From NCBI RefSeq assembly GCF_000611645.1, contig NW_014012421.1, positions 1,462 through 16,446 of the forward strand: DNA of 14,985 bases. Reading direction: 5' to 3'. Under the pieces are notes generated by a model, which saw only the letters and a program-made list of their open reading frames with translations, ran no database searches and was not told where the DNA came from. The position numbers and the translations under genes are program-made. Every line of letters begins with the position of its first letter. Position 1 is the first letter of the stretch. Source of the stretch: Monoraphidium neglectum. Its lineage: Eukaryota; Chlorophyta; Chlorophyceae; Sphaeropleales; Selenastraceae. Positions 1 to 9,445 of the stretch are shown here, one piece after another.

Positions 1-121
1 GTGCATGTGTGTGTGTGTGTGTGTGTGTGTGCGTGCGTGTGTGAGAGAGAGTGTGCATGTGTGCAGGTGTGCGTCTGTGTGTGTGTGCGTGTGTGAGAGA
101 GAGAGAGTGGGCGTGTGTGCA

Positions 122-159
<38 letters not shown>

Positions 160-190
160 CGTTTGTGTGCGCGCGTGCGTGCAAGCATGA
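1..190. repeat. GT-rich imperfect microsatellite
   Basis: Long runs of GT interrupted by GC, GA and CA steps; the cleanest runs are near 8-31 and 122-149. The block ends in alternating GC/GCA near 170-202. Alternating purine-pyrimidine DNA of this kind is prone to length change. It lies in the PPME1 intron and is complementary to the CA block at 395-447. Confidence 0.95.
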
Positions 191-394
191 GCGCGCGCGC
201 ATGCAGATTGGAGTACGCTTGAATCAACGCTGTTTTGCATGCTTCCTGGCGCCCTTGTGTCCCAGCAAGCATCACCCATTCAACAGCCGCGCAACCCCAT
301 CGGCTTGCGCCTTTTTATGCTCCCAATCTGAAGACCGAACACCTTGAAACCAAAATCCTGCCACCAGTGCGTGAAGCCCTTGCGCCGCCCCCCA

Positions 395-447
395 ACACAC
401 ACACACGCACACACACACGCACAAACACACACACACGCGCGCGCACA
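395..447. repeat. CA-rich microsatellite at the PPME1 splice acceptor
   Basis: Alternating CA/CG sequence covering almost all of the last 50 bases before the PPME1 exon. It replaces the pyrimidine-rich tract normally seen before a 3' splice site; the terminal CACAG serves as the acceptor. Confidence 0.9.
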
Positions 448-448
448 G

Positions 449-698
449 GCTGGACCGGGAGCTGACAATCGGCCAGATGCAGGGCAAATTCCAGCTGGTG
501 CTTATGCCCACAGCCGGCCACGCCATTCAGGAAGACGAGCCCGAGAAAACGGCGGAGCACCTGGCGGCGTTCCTGCACCGCTTCCGCATCGGGGAGCCGC
601 CTATGGCCATCCCCCGCGCGGCGCCGGGCGTGCGGCCCGTGCTGCCAGTTGCGGCGGGGCCGCTCGCGCCGCAGGGGCGTGGGGGGCTGCGGGAATGA
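449..698 (+). CDS. PPME1: Protein phosphatase methylesterase 1, C-terminal exon (partial)
   Basis: PPME1 is an alpha/beta-hydrolase that removes the methyl ester from the C-terminal leucine of the PP2A catalytic subunit. Only the last coding exon is present: one base completing a split codon, 82 codons and TGA at 696-698. The translation opens with LDRELTIGQMQGKFQ, closely matching the LTIGQMQGKFQ segment of animal and plant enzymes. It continues with GHAIQEDEP, whose His is the expected charge-relay histidine of the Ser-Asp-His triad; the serine and aspartate lie upstream, outside the window. A short FLHRFRIGEPP segment matches the usual C-terminal helix, followed by about 30 Pro/Ala/Gly-rich residues that look lineage-specific. 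The start at 449 is set by the acceptor CACAG and by homology beginning at once after it. It converges on the permease gene at 1566. Confidence 0.9.
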
Positions 699-1565
699 CT
701 AGTGGTTGCGGTCCGGCTCGGGCGCACCCCTTGATACTTGGCAGGTTTTGTTGGGCGGCTGTGAGTGTGGTTGCCTCCGCATTTACATGTGCAAGCCTCT
801 TGAGCAGAACAAAAGAAGCCAGAATTGTACATGTATTAATTGACAGCATACAGCTCAGCACGCAGTGCATTGTAGGGGGTCATATTTTATTGCCATGCTG
901 CATTCGTGCGGCGCCGCCATCGCGGCAACCCCACCCACCCAAACCCAACCAGGCTCAGCAGCGGCGCCTGTTGCGCTCACTACCCGTCGGAGCGCGTAGC
1001 CAAAGCACACGGGCGACATGCAGGGCGCGCATGCGTCCATCATCTGCAGTCCAAACGTTTGGGTTTCTCGCATGCGGGCCCAGAGGCGCAGCGCTGGCCG
1101 TTCCTCAAGAGGCTGAGAGGGCCAGCCCGCAAAGCGGGGCGCCCCTGCGCGCGGCACGAGTAACCGTGCTGCGCCACTGCGCGCGACGTGTGCAGTGGGT
1201 GCACGAGTGCATGTACATGCTCAACAGGGGCTCTGCACATCAGCATGATCTGATGCTCCGGTCAGGCAAACGCCAACGCACACCATATCAGAAAGTGCAC
1301 TGTCATCAGCGCACGTTGGCAAAGCCAAAGGCAGCAAACTCCCATTTGGTTCATTTCATCGTCAAGAGAAAGGCAGATTGAGCGAGGCTGAAGGCGGGTG
1401 GTGGTGGCAATTGGTTGGGGCGGCGGGGCACCACCGCCTGCCAATTTTAGAAATACTTGATGAGTTGCCTCCTTGCGAAAGGCAGCGGCCGCGCCCTCTG
1501 CCCCGTCGCCCGCCTGGCAGCTGCGCGGCAGGCGCCAGTGGCAGCCGCTGGTCGGCCCGCCTGCA
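699..1565. other. Convergent 3'-UTR / intergenic region
   Basis: About 870 bases between the PPME1 stop codon and the permease stop codon, which face each other. It should hold both 3' UTRs. I recognise no coding sequence; the longest frames give low-similarity Ala/Arg/Pro-rich translations. I found no TGTAA (the usual green-algal polyadenylation signal) on the plus strand, so the PPME1 end is not placed. Confidence 0.6.
783..787 (-). terminator. Candidate polyadenylation signal (TGTAA) of the AUX/LAX-like gene
   Basis: Minus-strand TGTAA, the motif commonly used before cleavage sites in green algae. It is the only copy I see downstream of the permease stop at 1566, giving a 3' UTR of about 780-800 bases that ends close to the PPME1 stop. 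A five-base motif is weak evidence alone. Confidence 0.3.
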
Positions 1566-4068
1566 TTAGCAGTTGTAGCACTTGGCAAAGAGGCCAAAGC
1601 TGCTGACGGCATCGATCAGGCCCACAACAGAGCTGAGGGAAAAAAATGGTTGAGGGGAGGCGATAGGGGGAGGGGGAGTCAACGCTGGAAGTGAGCATTT
1701 ACGGGCTGGCCAATGGTCCCAATCCCCTGGCAAACTGCGGCAGCGCCGCGCCTCGGCTGCGGGGCGGGTGCCCAGGCGTATTCGCCACTGGGACGCACAC
1801 TCCTCGTACTCATCGGGCGGCAACCGCAGGCCGGGGCTCAGACGTGCTGTATCCCTTGTTCGCAGGTGCGCCTTTGCCTAATTCCAAAGCCTGACATCAA
1901 AGGCCGAAAGACAATGCGGCACCTGTCGGCGCCCGTCACCCACCTGTACCCGCCAAAGCCGAGGCCGGCGACCGCCATGCTGAGGGTGATGAAGGCGTTG
2001 AGGATGAAGGCGCCGGTCCAGCCGCCCAGCCACCTGCAGGCAGCAGCGTGTGCACAAATGCAGGCGCGTGCAATGCCTCGGTGAACGCCGCCGGGCATGA
2101 TTTACTCGTGCATTGTCGTGCAGTGCGAGAGCACAGAAAACCAAGTCATTGCCATCAATACAGCGTGCCAAGCCCAGCCGACTGCACGGCACCGCAGTTG
2201 CCGCCCAGCTGTCGTCACGCCTTTCACAGACCCCGCACCTGGGGGGCTTGAGGATGGCATTGTCGCGCCTCTCCTGGGTGCGGTAGTAGAGGCTCCATGC
2301 CACGCAGGGGATGATGTAGGTCTCAAATGTCACTGTGACGTCACCATGACAGGGCAGGACAAGACAAAGACAGGGGGGGGTGAGGGTGCGACCGGAGGCT
2401 TTTGCTGTGCAAAGTTGGCACAATGTGTCGCGCCGCTTGCAGCCACTTCAGGTCCTTGGAGCTGCGAGCTGGCGCAGACCCGCCAGTCCAGAGATATTCC
2501 AAGCGCGGGTGGCAAGCCGCGCCAGCGCACGTGTGTGCGGCAGCAGGGCTGGGCCGCAGGGTGTGGCCCAAAGTGGCAGGGGCGCCAGCGCCAAAGCCAC
2601 TCGAAAATTAAGCTTTAATGCAGCGGTCCAGGAACCGCGGCTCGGGCCGCCCCGACCATGAGCGCCCCGGCAGCCTGAGCCCTGGGCTCACCGGCGAATG
2701 CGCCCAGGAGATCGTTAATGACTCCGAAGAAGGGCAGCATCAGGGCGATGAACCACACAAAGAGGCCTGGCGGCGCAGCAGAGGGGGGAGGGATGGATTT
2801 ATGGCGTTGATTGAGAGAATAGCAGGGGGGCGGGGCAGAGTGCTGGCCGGGCACTGGCCGGGTCCCCGGCGTGGCGAGAGGCGCGACGGCGGCCGTTATG
2901 GGCGCATCTGTTGTGCGAGCAGGCAGTCCAAAGGCTGGCTCTGCTTGCACTGTGCTGTGGGGGTCATAAGCCCTTTCTTTCGACCATCCCAAGCAGCAGC
3001 AACTGCAGCTGGGCCCTGCATCACTGCGCGGCTCGGGCCCCGCGTCCAGCCCCGCCCGGCCACCCACCAACGGGGATGCGCGAGGACAGCCTCCATCTGA
3101 GGGCCTTGTAGTGGGTTCCGACCAGCTTCTCCCACATGATGCTGACCGGGAGGAGGAAGAGGGCAAAGGCCACCAGCTGGTGTGCCACCATGAGCACGAT
3201 GCCCACGTTCTTGGCGGCAGACGGCGGGAAGATCGCAAAGGCGTTGCCCTTGACGGCGGCCTGACGGGCGCGGGCGGATCAGGTGGGGGGACGGATCAGA
3301 TGGGGGAGTGTGACGTCCCGGAAACAGGGGCTGTGGTGTCCAGAGAACTTCTGCTCGAGGCCCGAGCATGCAGGTGCATGGCTGCGGTGTTGAGATGCAC
3401 CACAGCCGTGCAGCTGCGTGCAGCGAGGCAGTGCGCGCATCACACGAGCCCCGGCTCAACTCGCTGCATTGACCCACGGGGCCCTGGGCATGCGAGCACC
3501 CCGGGCTGCCACGCCGTGCGTGCAGCGCCGCGGCGCGTCACGTCTGCCACCACAGCGCGCCCCAGGGAGGGCGGATGCGCGTGTGTGGTGGTGTATGCGG
3601 TGAACTTGGTGTGCGTGGCGTGCAGGGCCCGTGCGGGCGTGCGTACCCTGACCCCTAAACCCTAAACCCTGAAAGCGGCCCACCTCCGCGGGGAAGGCCA
3701 GGAAGGTGAACAGGGCGTTGGGCAGGGTGAGGGTCAGGGTGACGTACGTCAGGGCGGTGGCGAAGGTCTTGGAGAACTTGCTGCGTTTTGGGACGAGGTG
3801 GGGAAGGGGGGGGGCGTATGTGGGGAGAGGGGGCGACGTCTGTGGGCTGGGGGCAGGTCGGAACCGCGCTCTTGGGGGCCCAGGGGGCCGGCTGGCCAGC
3901 CAAGCGACGAGCACGATTGGCACTGGCTCATCTGCACCTCCCCGCGGACCACGCAACGTACACACACGCTATTCCACACACATACACACACACACACACA
4001 CACATGCGTCTGCACGGACATACGCCCGCGCGCACACGCGAACTTGCATATACGCTCGAATGCACGCG

Positions 4069-4123
<55 letters not shown>

Positions 4124-7100
4124 AGGGGACTGCTGCGCACCTGGGGCGGAACTGGGAGTCAACCAGCTCCCTGCGAACACATGCCGGTGCATGTGCAGGG
4201 GAGGGGGCGTCATGTTGTGCCTCAGCCTTTGGTACAAGACTGAATATTAGCGGGCCCAGGCGGGACCCCGGCAGGCAACACCCTCTTGACCTCCCCTGAG
4301 AATCCCGAGAGGCACCACACAGGCCCTGGCGGCGGGCCAGCCTGCTCGCGCGGCCAAGTCGAGGGGCCGGGCGCTCGGATGGCTCTGAGCAAATGGTGAT
4401 AACCCCCAGCTAATCGGGGGCGCATGCGCTGTCAAGGGCCTCACGCCGGGGGCGCGCGCCCAGCCAGCGCGCGCGCCGCGCGAACGGCTCGGGCTCCTCA
4501 CATGATCATGCAGTGGCCACCGAACGTGAATACGATGTTGGAGAAGCCCTGGAAGAAGGCGTCCAGGCCCAGCGGCGGCTGCGTGGCGGCCGCCGCGTTC
4601 AGGCCGTGCTTCCAGGACTCGGCCATCATGTACCAGGAGGTGTAGGTGGTCCCGATCAGCGCGAGGAGGCTGAACAGGCGCATGTTCCTGGGGAGAGTGG
4701 GAGCCAGGGGAGGGTCGCGTGCGCGTTCAAAGCGCGTGTCTTAAGGGCGGATGGTTTTTAAGAGGCCGAGAATGTTGGCAACACACACGTGTATGTGTGT
4801 GTATGTGCGTGTGAGTGTCTGTGATCACGCACGCGCATGCTGTGCGTGTGCGTATGTCTTCAAATGGGTGGCGCTCGCAAGGCAGTGGGGAGGTGATGAC
4901 GGGCGAGGTGAGGTGCGGAACGTCCAGCGGGGCTGAGGACGGCGTGCGGCCGCTTCGACCGCGAGCGCTGTGGTGATTGTCAACAGAGCCTGCTAGGTTG
5001 CGGCGTCGCTGGTGTGCTGCGCGGGTCGTGTGCGTGCTGCCGCCGCACCTGAAGCTCGGGATGAGCGTCGTCAGCAGGGCCAGGGCGCCAAAGATGAAAG
5101 TGTAGTCTGGGGATGGTGCGCGCGTGAGGCAGAGGTTGGGAAGGGGGGCCAGCACGTCAGGAGCGGAGCTGGGGCAGGTGAGCGCTGCAAACTGACGACG
5201 ACCGCGCGCCTCGCACCAGTCCTGGCGGCCACGGCGTCTTGCGCCGGCAAGCTGCTCCCGACCGTGCTGGCTGCGGCCGCAGCAGCCTCTGCTGTCTGCA
5301 CAGTGTGATCTTGATCATGCGTTGCCACGCCTCGGGAAATGTGCAGGACGCCACCGCCGGGCCGCTCACCGCGCTTGGAGAGGCCTGTCCCCAGGGAGTA
5401 GAAGTTGGAGGCAGACGCAATGATCTGGGCCACACCCAGGCCCACCAGCTCCACGATGTTGACGATCTGGCGCCGTGGCGGGATGGGTCGAGCACCGGTA
5501 TCGGGTCGATATGCAAAACAATGAGCTGTCTGAGTGGATGAGATGCAGCAATAGCAGCTAGCCCTAGCCACCTAGCATTGCCCGGCTGACGGTGATCGGT
5601 TCAAACCCCAGCTGTCATAATCGTATCTGATCCAGCAACCCTCAGGCCACTGCACTGACACAGCGAATACCCTTCAGTATGATGCAGGTGGGCAGGGGCC
5701 AACAAAACACGGGTTGGGCTTGCAGCCGTGCCGCAAGGCACCCTACCGCGTTTCCGGCTGGTCAACCATAATCACGCCTGTTCAACCAAAATCACGCCTG
5801 CTGCACAGCTTGCCATTCCTAGCCGGACACATGCCGCAAAGCCTACAGCCCACTCACCCGCGCGAACTCTCCGAGCCACCGCAAGCCGGTGACGTTGGTG
5901 ATAATAGAGTGGTACTGGGTCACGCGCGTGCGGGTCTTGCCACCGTTGTTGTACCACGTGCCCTTGCGCACCTGTCGACACGCGCGGGCACGAACGATCG
6001 CGGGGTTGGGACTCCGCAATCCACTGGAAAGGTGGGAGTGTGCGCTCCAACGAGGGAGAGGGGACCTCCAGGTGCCGGCAGCTGGGCCAATCACACAAGT
6101 CAGGGCGAGGCGTGTGATTTGAGGCGTGCGCTGGCATGACACAGCTCTTTCAAGGTCAGCGCAACTGGAACAGCTATCGTTGCAAATACGGCACATGTTG
6201 GGTTTGCTTGATTTGGGGTACGAGTGAGAATCTTTTGGTGAGTCAGCTCAGCAGAAATTTCTTGGGGGAAAAGCATGCGGCTGGTGCGCGCAGCACGCCC
6301 GGCGACGCCCTACGTTGCACCCGCATCGGTGGATTCCGCCCACCTCGTCCCTCTTGTATTCGTGGTACAGCGCCACCAGCAGGAAGAGGGTGTAGACCGC
6401 AAACGCGGCGCACCCCACTTGGGTGAATATGCCCCCCACCAGGGAGAGCTTGGCCATACTGTTTCGGGGACGCGGGGCGCAGCACGGTGTGCGAGAGGGG
6501 GCGGGGTGGGGCTGGGGGTCCCCAGGATGCGAATGCATATCCGAGGCGGAGGCGCACCAAGGCAGCATGACGATTTATGTGCAGAATAAGATAAGGCCAG
6601 CCACAAGTTCATCTTGGGTATGTGCAAACCAAACCCTGCAAGTCAGCCACGCCCACCTGTTGGGCAAGTTGAGGATGACCTTTGAATATCAAGATATGCA
6701 ATTCACGAGGAGAGGAGTTGGGTGGGTGGGTGAGTGCAGACAGGCGAGGAGGAAGCGTGGGCATATCATCCAAGAGGAGCGCGAGTCCGCCGACAGGGCC
6801 TTGTGCCTTGGTCGGCAGGCACCAGCGGCGCACCCTCTCCAGCGCGCAGCGATAAAAGCAACGTGGTTTGCGCGGCCCAGATTGCAGTAAGGACAGACGC
6901 TCTGGCCCCGTTACGCACCTGTCCGACCTGGTGATGTCAGCAACATTTTTTGTGAGGGGCATGGGGCCGGTGGGGGGAGTAGCAGTGCCTGAGTTTAGTT
7001 GACTGATCGGATTGCGCGCGCCGAGCTGTGCGTCGCTGTTTTGATTGTCAGGGGACAAAGGACTGAGGGCGGTCTGGGCAGGCGATGCAGCAGGGATTCA

Positions 7101-7856
7101 AAGGGACTGCTGCAGAGTGCGAGGTGTGGTGAGGTGCGGACTGGTGGCGGCGGCAAAGGATGACGAAAGGCTTGCGTCGGGCGCAGCAGGGGCTCGACAG
7201 TGACAGATTCGTCTGCAGGGCCGGAGAGCTGCTTTTGGGGGCGGGGCCTGGCGCGTCGTTGGGCGAGCCGAGGCATCCCGCTCTTGCGCCTGCCGGCCGC
7301 GAGGGCAGCTTTCGCGAAGCAGGCGCGAGGCGGCCCTCGGGCCCGGGTGACGCGTCGGCACGCCGGGTGACGGGCCCTGGTGAGGGGCGTGCAGGGGCCC
7401 CCCGCGCACCTGCGCCGACGCCGCCGTCAGGAAGCCGTCCAAGGGGAAGCCGCCCTCCCAGATGAGCTTCTTCCACAGCGGCGACTGGGAGACCTCAGAA
7501 GCAGGGGCGCCATGCCCGGGGTGCTGGTCCAGATCATCGCCGGTGTCGACGCCCTGCACCAGGGCTGCGGTGCGACGGGAACCGGCAGTTTTTGTGAGCG
7601 TCAGGCTAGCGGCTACCGGCTGGATGCTGCTGGGGCTTGGGGAAGCGCCGCTTTAGAGGCAGGGCGGCAAGGAACGAAACGCGTCGGGGCTTGTCACATG
7701 TCATAGTGGCGGCGGCTTGGCTCGAGCGTCACCCACGCGGACTACGGGCGAGAGACCCGCGCAAGCAACCAGGCCATCACATATGTGCTCTTCAACATGT
7801 GACTCACCTTCAGCGTCGGCAAGCTTGCCGTCGCTGTAATCCACGTCCTTGCTCAT
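1566..7856 (-). CDS. AUX1/LAX-like permease of the AAAP family, complete, 16 exons
   Basis: Proton-coupled membrane permease related to plant auxin influx carriers. Exons on the minus strand: 7856-7808, 7564-7410, 6926-6918, 6679-6657, 6458-6344, 5971-5858, 5466-5370, 5106-5049, 4687-4502, 4170-4141, 3780-3684, 3260-3068, 2766-2692, 2332-2239, 2033-1944, 1632-1566. All introns are GT-AG and the phases agree, giving 1,452 nt, 483 residues and TAA; Arabidopsis AUX1 has about 485. Collinear matches to AUX1 as I know the family: WEGGFPLDGF (about 52-61), QVGQVILNLPNS (68-79), VGGIFTQVG (about 86), LYHEYKR, QIIASASNFYS, LIPSFRNMRLFSLL (about 201-214), GTTYTSWYM, FTFGGH (260-265), VAHQLVAFALFLLPVSIMWEK (in two parts around 336-356), LPFFGVINDLLGA, TFETYIIPC, GFGGY and the C-terminal SFGLFAKCYNC. 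About ten or eleven hydrophobic segments fit the family's LeuT-like fold. The ATG at 7856 has A at -3. AUX1 motifs that are changed: TLPYS is NLPNS, and EIMHAMWKP is ELVDSQFRP. Auxin as substrate is therefore unproven; a general amino acid permease role is possible. Confidence 0.93.
3646..3673. repeat. Short telomere-like heptamer array (CCCTAAA type)
   Basis: Four tandem 7-base units: CCCTGAC, CCCTAAA, CCCTAAA, CCCTGAA. Two are exact copies of the plant/Chlorella telomere unit. The array lies about 10 bases inside intron 11 of the permease gene, next to its donor at 3683. Confidence 0.85.
3959..4121. repeat. CA-rich microsatellite block in intron 10 of the permease gene
   Basis: Imperfect CA/CG sequence ending in a perfect run of about 20 CA units at 4081-4120. 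The permease is transcribed from the minus strand, so its pre-mRNA carries a GU run that begins about 20 bases after the intron 10 donor (GT at 4140-4139). Confidence 0.95.
4781..4852. repeat. GT-rich imperfect microsatellite in intron 8 of the permease gene
   Basis: Plus-strand ACACACACGTGTATGTGTGT followed by interrupted GT steps, densest at 4788-4823. The permease pre-mRNA is CA-rich here and so complementary to the GU run in intron 10. The two tracts flank exons 9 and 10. Confidence 0.85.
5761..5800. repeat. 20-bp imperfect tandem duplication in intron 6
   Basis: Two adjacent 20-base copies, 5761-5780 and 5781-5800, sharing TCAACCA-AATCACGCCTG with 18 of 20 positions identical. It lies close to the donor side of intron 6 (5467-5857) of the permease gene. 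No function is apparent. Confidence 0.85.
6918..6926 (-). other. 9-nt microexon of the AUX/LAX-like gene (Val-Gly-Gln)
   Basis: Minus-strand ACCAG|GTCGGACAG|GTGCGT. Exon 2 ends ASAQ and exon 4 begins VILNLPN, both in phase 0. Inserting VGQ restores the family pattern QVxQVxLxLP with no gap; AUX1 has NQVAQVLLTLPYS here. Leaving it out keeps frame but deletes three residues from a conserved transmembrane segment. Confidence 0.85.
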
Positions 7857-8433
7857 CTTGAGTGGGTTTCGCGCGGTAGGGCTGGGAGGTTTTCCAGCGC
7901 TATGCAGCTGCCGGGAACCTTGGATACTGAATTATTGCGGCGATGTAAACCAAGGACACTCGCGGGTTGGCAGACGTCACAACGATGTGGTGAGGCTTTG
8001 CGTACCCAAACAGCCATGTGGAGAGGCGCCACGCGGTGTATAACAAGACGCGGGACGAGGAGTCGCAGTGTTTTTGTGTACGAACGCAATTAAATGCATC
8101 GCTTACGAGCACCGTACTGCGGGCGCGCACGGCCGGGCGTACACAGCCAGGCGTCCCAGGTGACTGATGACGTCCTGTGATCGGCTGCACCGACGTATCC
8201 TGCAAATTTGACGCCATCGTGGGGCTGCAACACTGACAGTGTGGATTCGCAGATTGAATTGCGGAAAGGGGTTGATGGCGTGGCGTGCTCTCATGCTGGT
8301 CAACCCGGTCAAACTGCACCTTCTTGTGGGTGGGGGGAACACAACACTCATCAGCTCAGTCCATCAACAGTCAAGGACGAAACCCAGCCCGCACTTGAGA
8401 GAAGGTCCTTGTGATACCGCCATAACCCGCGTA
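7857..8433. other. Upstream region / probable promoter and 5' UTR of the AUX/LAX-like gene
   Basis: About 580 bases between the permease ATG and the candidate poly(A) signal of the Dof gene. It is visibly less GC-rich than the flanking exons, with AT-rich patches near 8050-8100 and 8440-8460. No recognised coding sequence and no convincing TATA box; the promoter role is inferred from position. Confidence 0.5.
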
Positions 8434-8438
8434 TTACA
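8434..8438 (-). terminator. Candidate polyadenylation signal (TGTAA) of the Dof gene
   Basis: Minus-strand TGTAA about 1,010 bases past the Dof stop at 9446, and the only copy I see in that interval. It fits a long algal 3' UTR ending before the permease promoter. Confidence 0.4.
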
Positions 8439-9445
8439 AACTCGAGCCAAAAAAAATGATATCAGGTCCTGTTGGGCAAGCCTGAGAAGTTGAACAGGCC
8501 CAGTCGATCAGCGCAGATGGAGATCAACACGGCGGCATAACGTCACAGTGCAGCCAGGTCGCGCCCGCAGGCTGCGAACCAAACACAGCAGCCGAAGCGC
8601 CAAGTGAGGGTGCAGACAGAGAGGTAAAGAAGTCAACCCACCAGCGGCAGGCGCGCGCTCGGTCGCAGCCTCGGGGGTGAGGTGGGCTGTGGCAAGGAGC
8701 TCGAATGGCGCGAAAAAGCGGGGCGCCCGCCGGGAGCCTGCGGTTTGGCGCGGACGGGCGACGCCGGCGGCTGCGGCCGAGCTGCGCTCCCCACACACCA
8801 TTGATCGGGCGCGCAGGCAAGGGCTTGGCTGGCTCCTTGTCCTTGCTTTTGTGTGTTGGCGTTTTTGTGTGTGCATGAGAGTGTGTGTGGGGGGATGCAT
8901 AATGCTGCATGCAGCCGTGGGTGGCAACACACGACCAGGCATGTCCTTTGACACGCGCCACCCAAGGCCCAAAACAATGCTCAGTGTATGCTGCAAAGGC
9001 GGAGCAACGACCAAAGGTGGCCGTAGCACAACGCGGGAGCCGCGCACGGCGGGGAGGGAAAGGCGCACGCGCTGCCGGCCCCTGGCCTCTGCGGGTGTGT
9101 CCTGGCAGTCTCGCCCCCCCGGCTTTCACTGCCGACCGCCGGTGGCGCCGCAAAGGCGGCTCGCAGAGGGCAGGACGCGCGGCTGCCGGCCTCCACGATC
9201 TAGGGGAGGCCGCACAGCACGGGGCCGCGCGCGAAGCCGCCCGCGAGCGGCGGCGAACGGCCCCGCTGCCGCGCTCCCAGGCGCCGCGGCCCGGCTGGTG
9301 CTGGTGCTACCAACCGTCCGCTCAAGCAGGCAAGGGGGGTGCCCAACGCATAGACCCATGTCGCCGCCAATCTGCCTGGCACGCCACGTGACCGTGCACG
9401 CCTTGACACCAGGCTCGCAGCCCATTCAGAGGGCGGCGCCCCGCG
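8439..9445 (-). other. Probable 3' UTR of the Dof gene
   Basis: About 1 kb between the Dof stop codon and the candidate TGTAA. GC-rich with a small GT-rich stretch near 8859-8890. Several long frames occur on both strands, but their translations are Arg/Pro/Ala-rich, match no family I know and look like products of high GC. I see no separate gene. Confidence 0.5.

Larger units (their letters stand above)
1..448 (+). other. 3' part of the last intron of the PPME1 gene
   Basis: Non-coding sequence before the PPME1 exon, ending in the acceptor CGCACAG at 442-448. It begins outside the window, so it is longer than 448 bases. It consists of a GT-rich block, about 200 bases of ordinary sequence and a CA-rich block that runs into the acceptor. 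I found no further PPME1 exon in it. The short reading frames here are translations of dinucleotide repeats. Confidence 0.7.

Noticed and set aside
344..1381. 345-codon plus-strand frame across the PPME1 exon and downstream region
   Set aside because: It is in a different frame from the conserved PPME1 translation and starts in the CA repeat; no similarity recognised.
5601..5611. GGTTCAAACCC, resembling the B box / T-loop of a tRNA, in intron 6
   Set aside because: The flanking bases do not form a T stem, no acceptor stem or A box is found at the right distance, and one such match is expected by chance in a window this size.
449..7856. Idea that PPME1 (PP2A regulation) and the auxin-type permease form a functional pair because PP2A influences auxin transport in plants
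   Set aside because: They are convergent eukaryotic genes with separate promoters; adjacency alone is not evidence of shared function.
7857..8433. AAAG cores upstream of the permease gene, as possible binding sites for the neighbouring Dof factor
   Set aside because: AAAG is too short to be informative; there is no clustering that I can show. Regulation of the permease by this Dof would need direct binding data.
8904..8915. 12-base palindrome GCTGCATGCAGC in the Dof 3' region
   Set aside because: Short, with no conserved flanks or second copy; likely chance in this composition.
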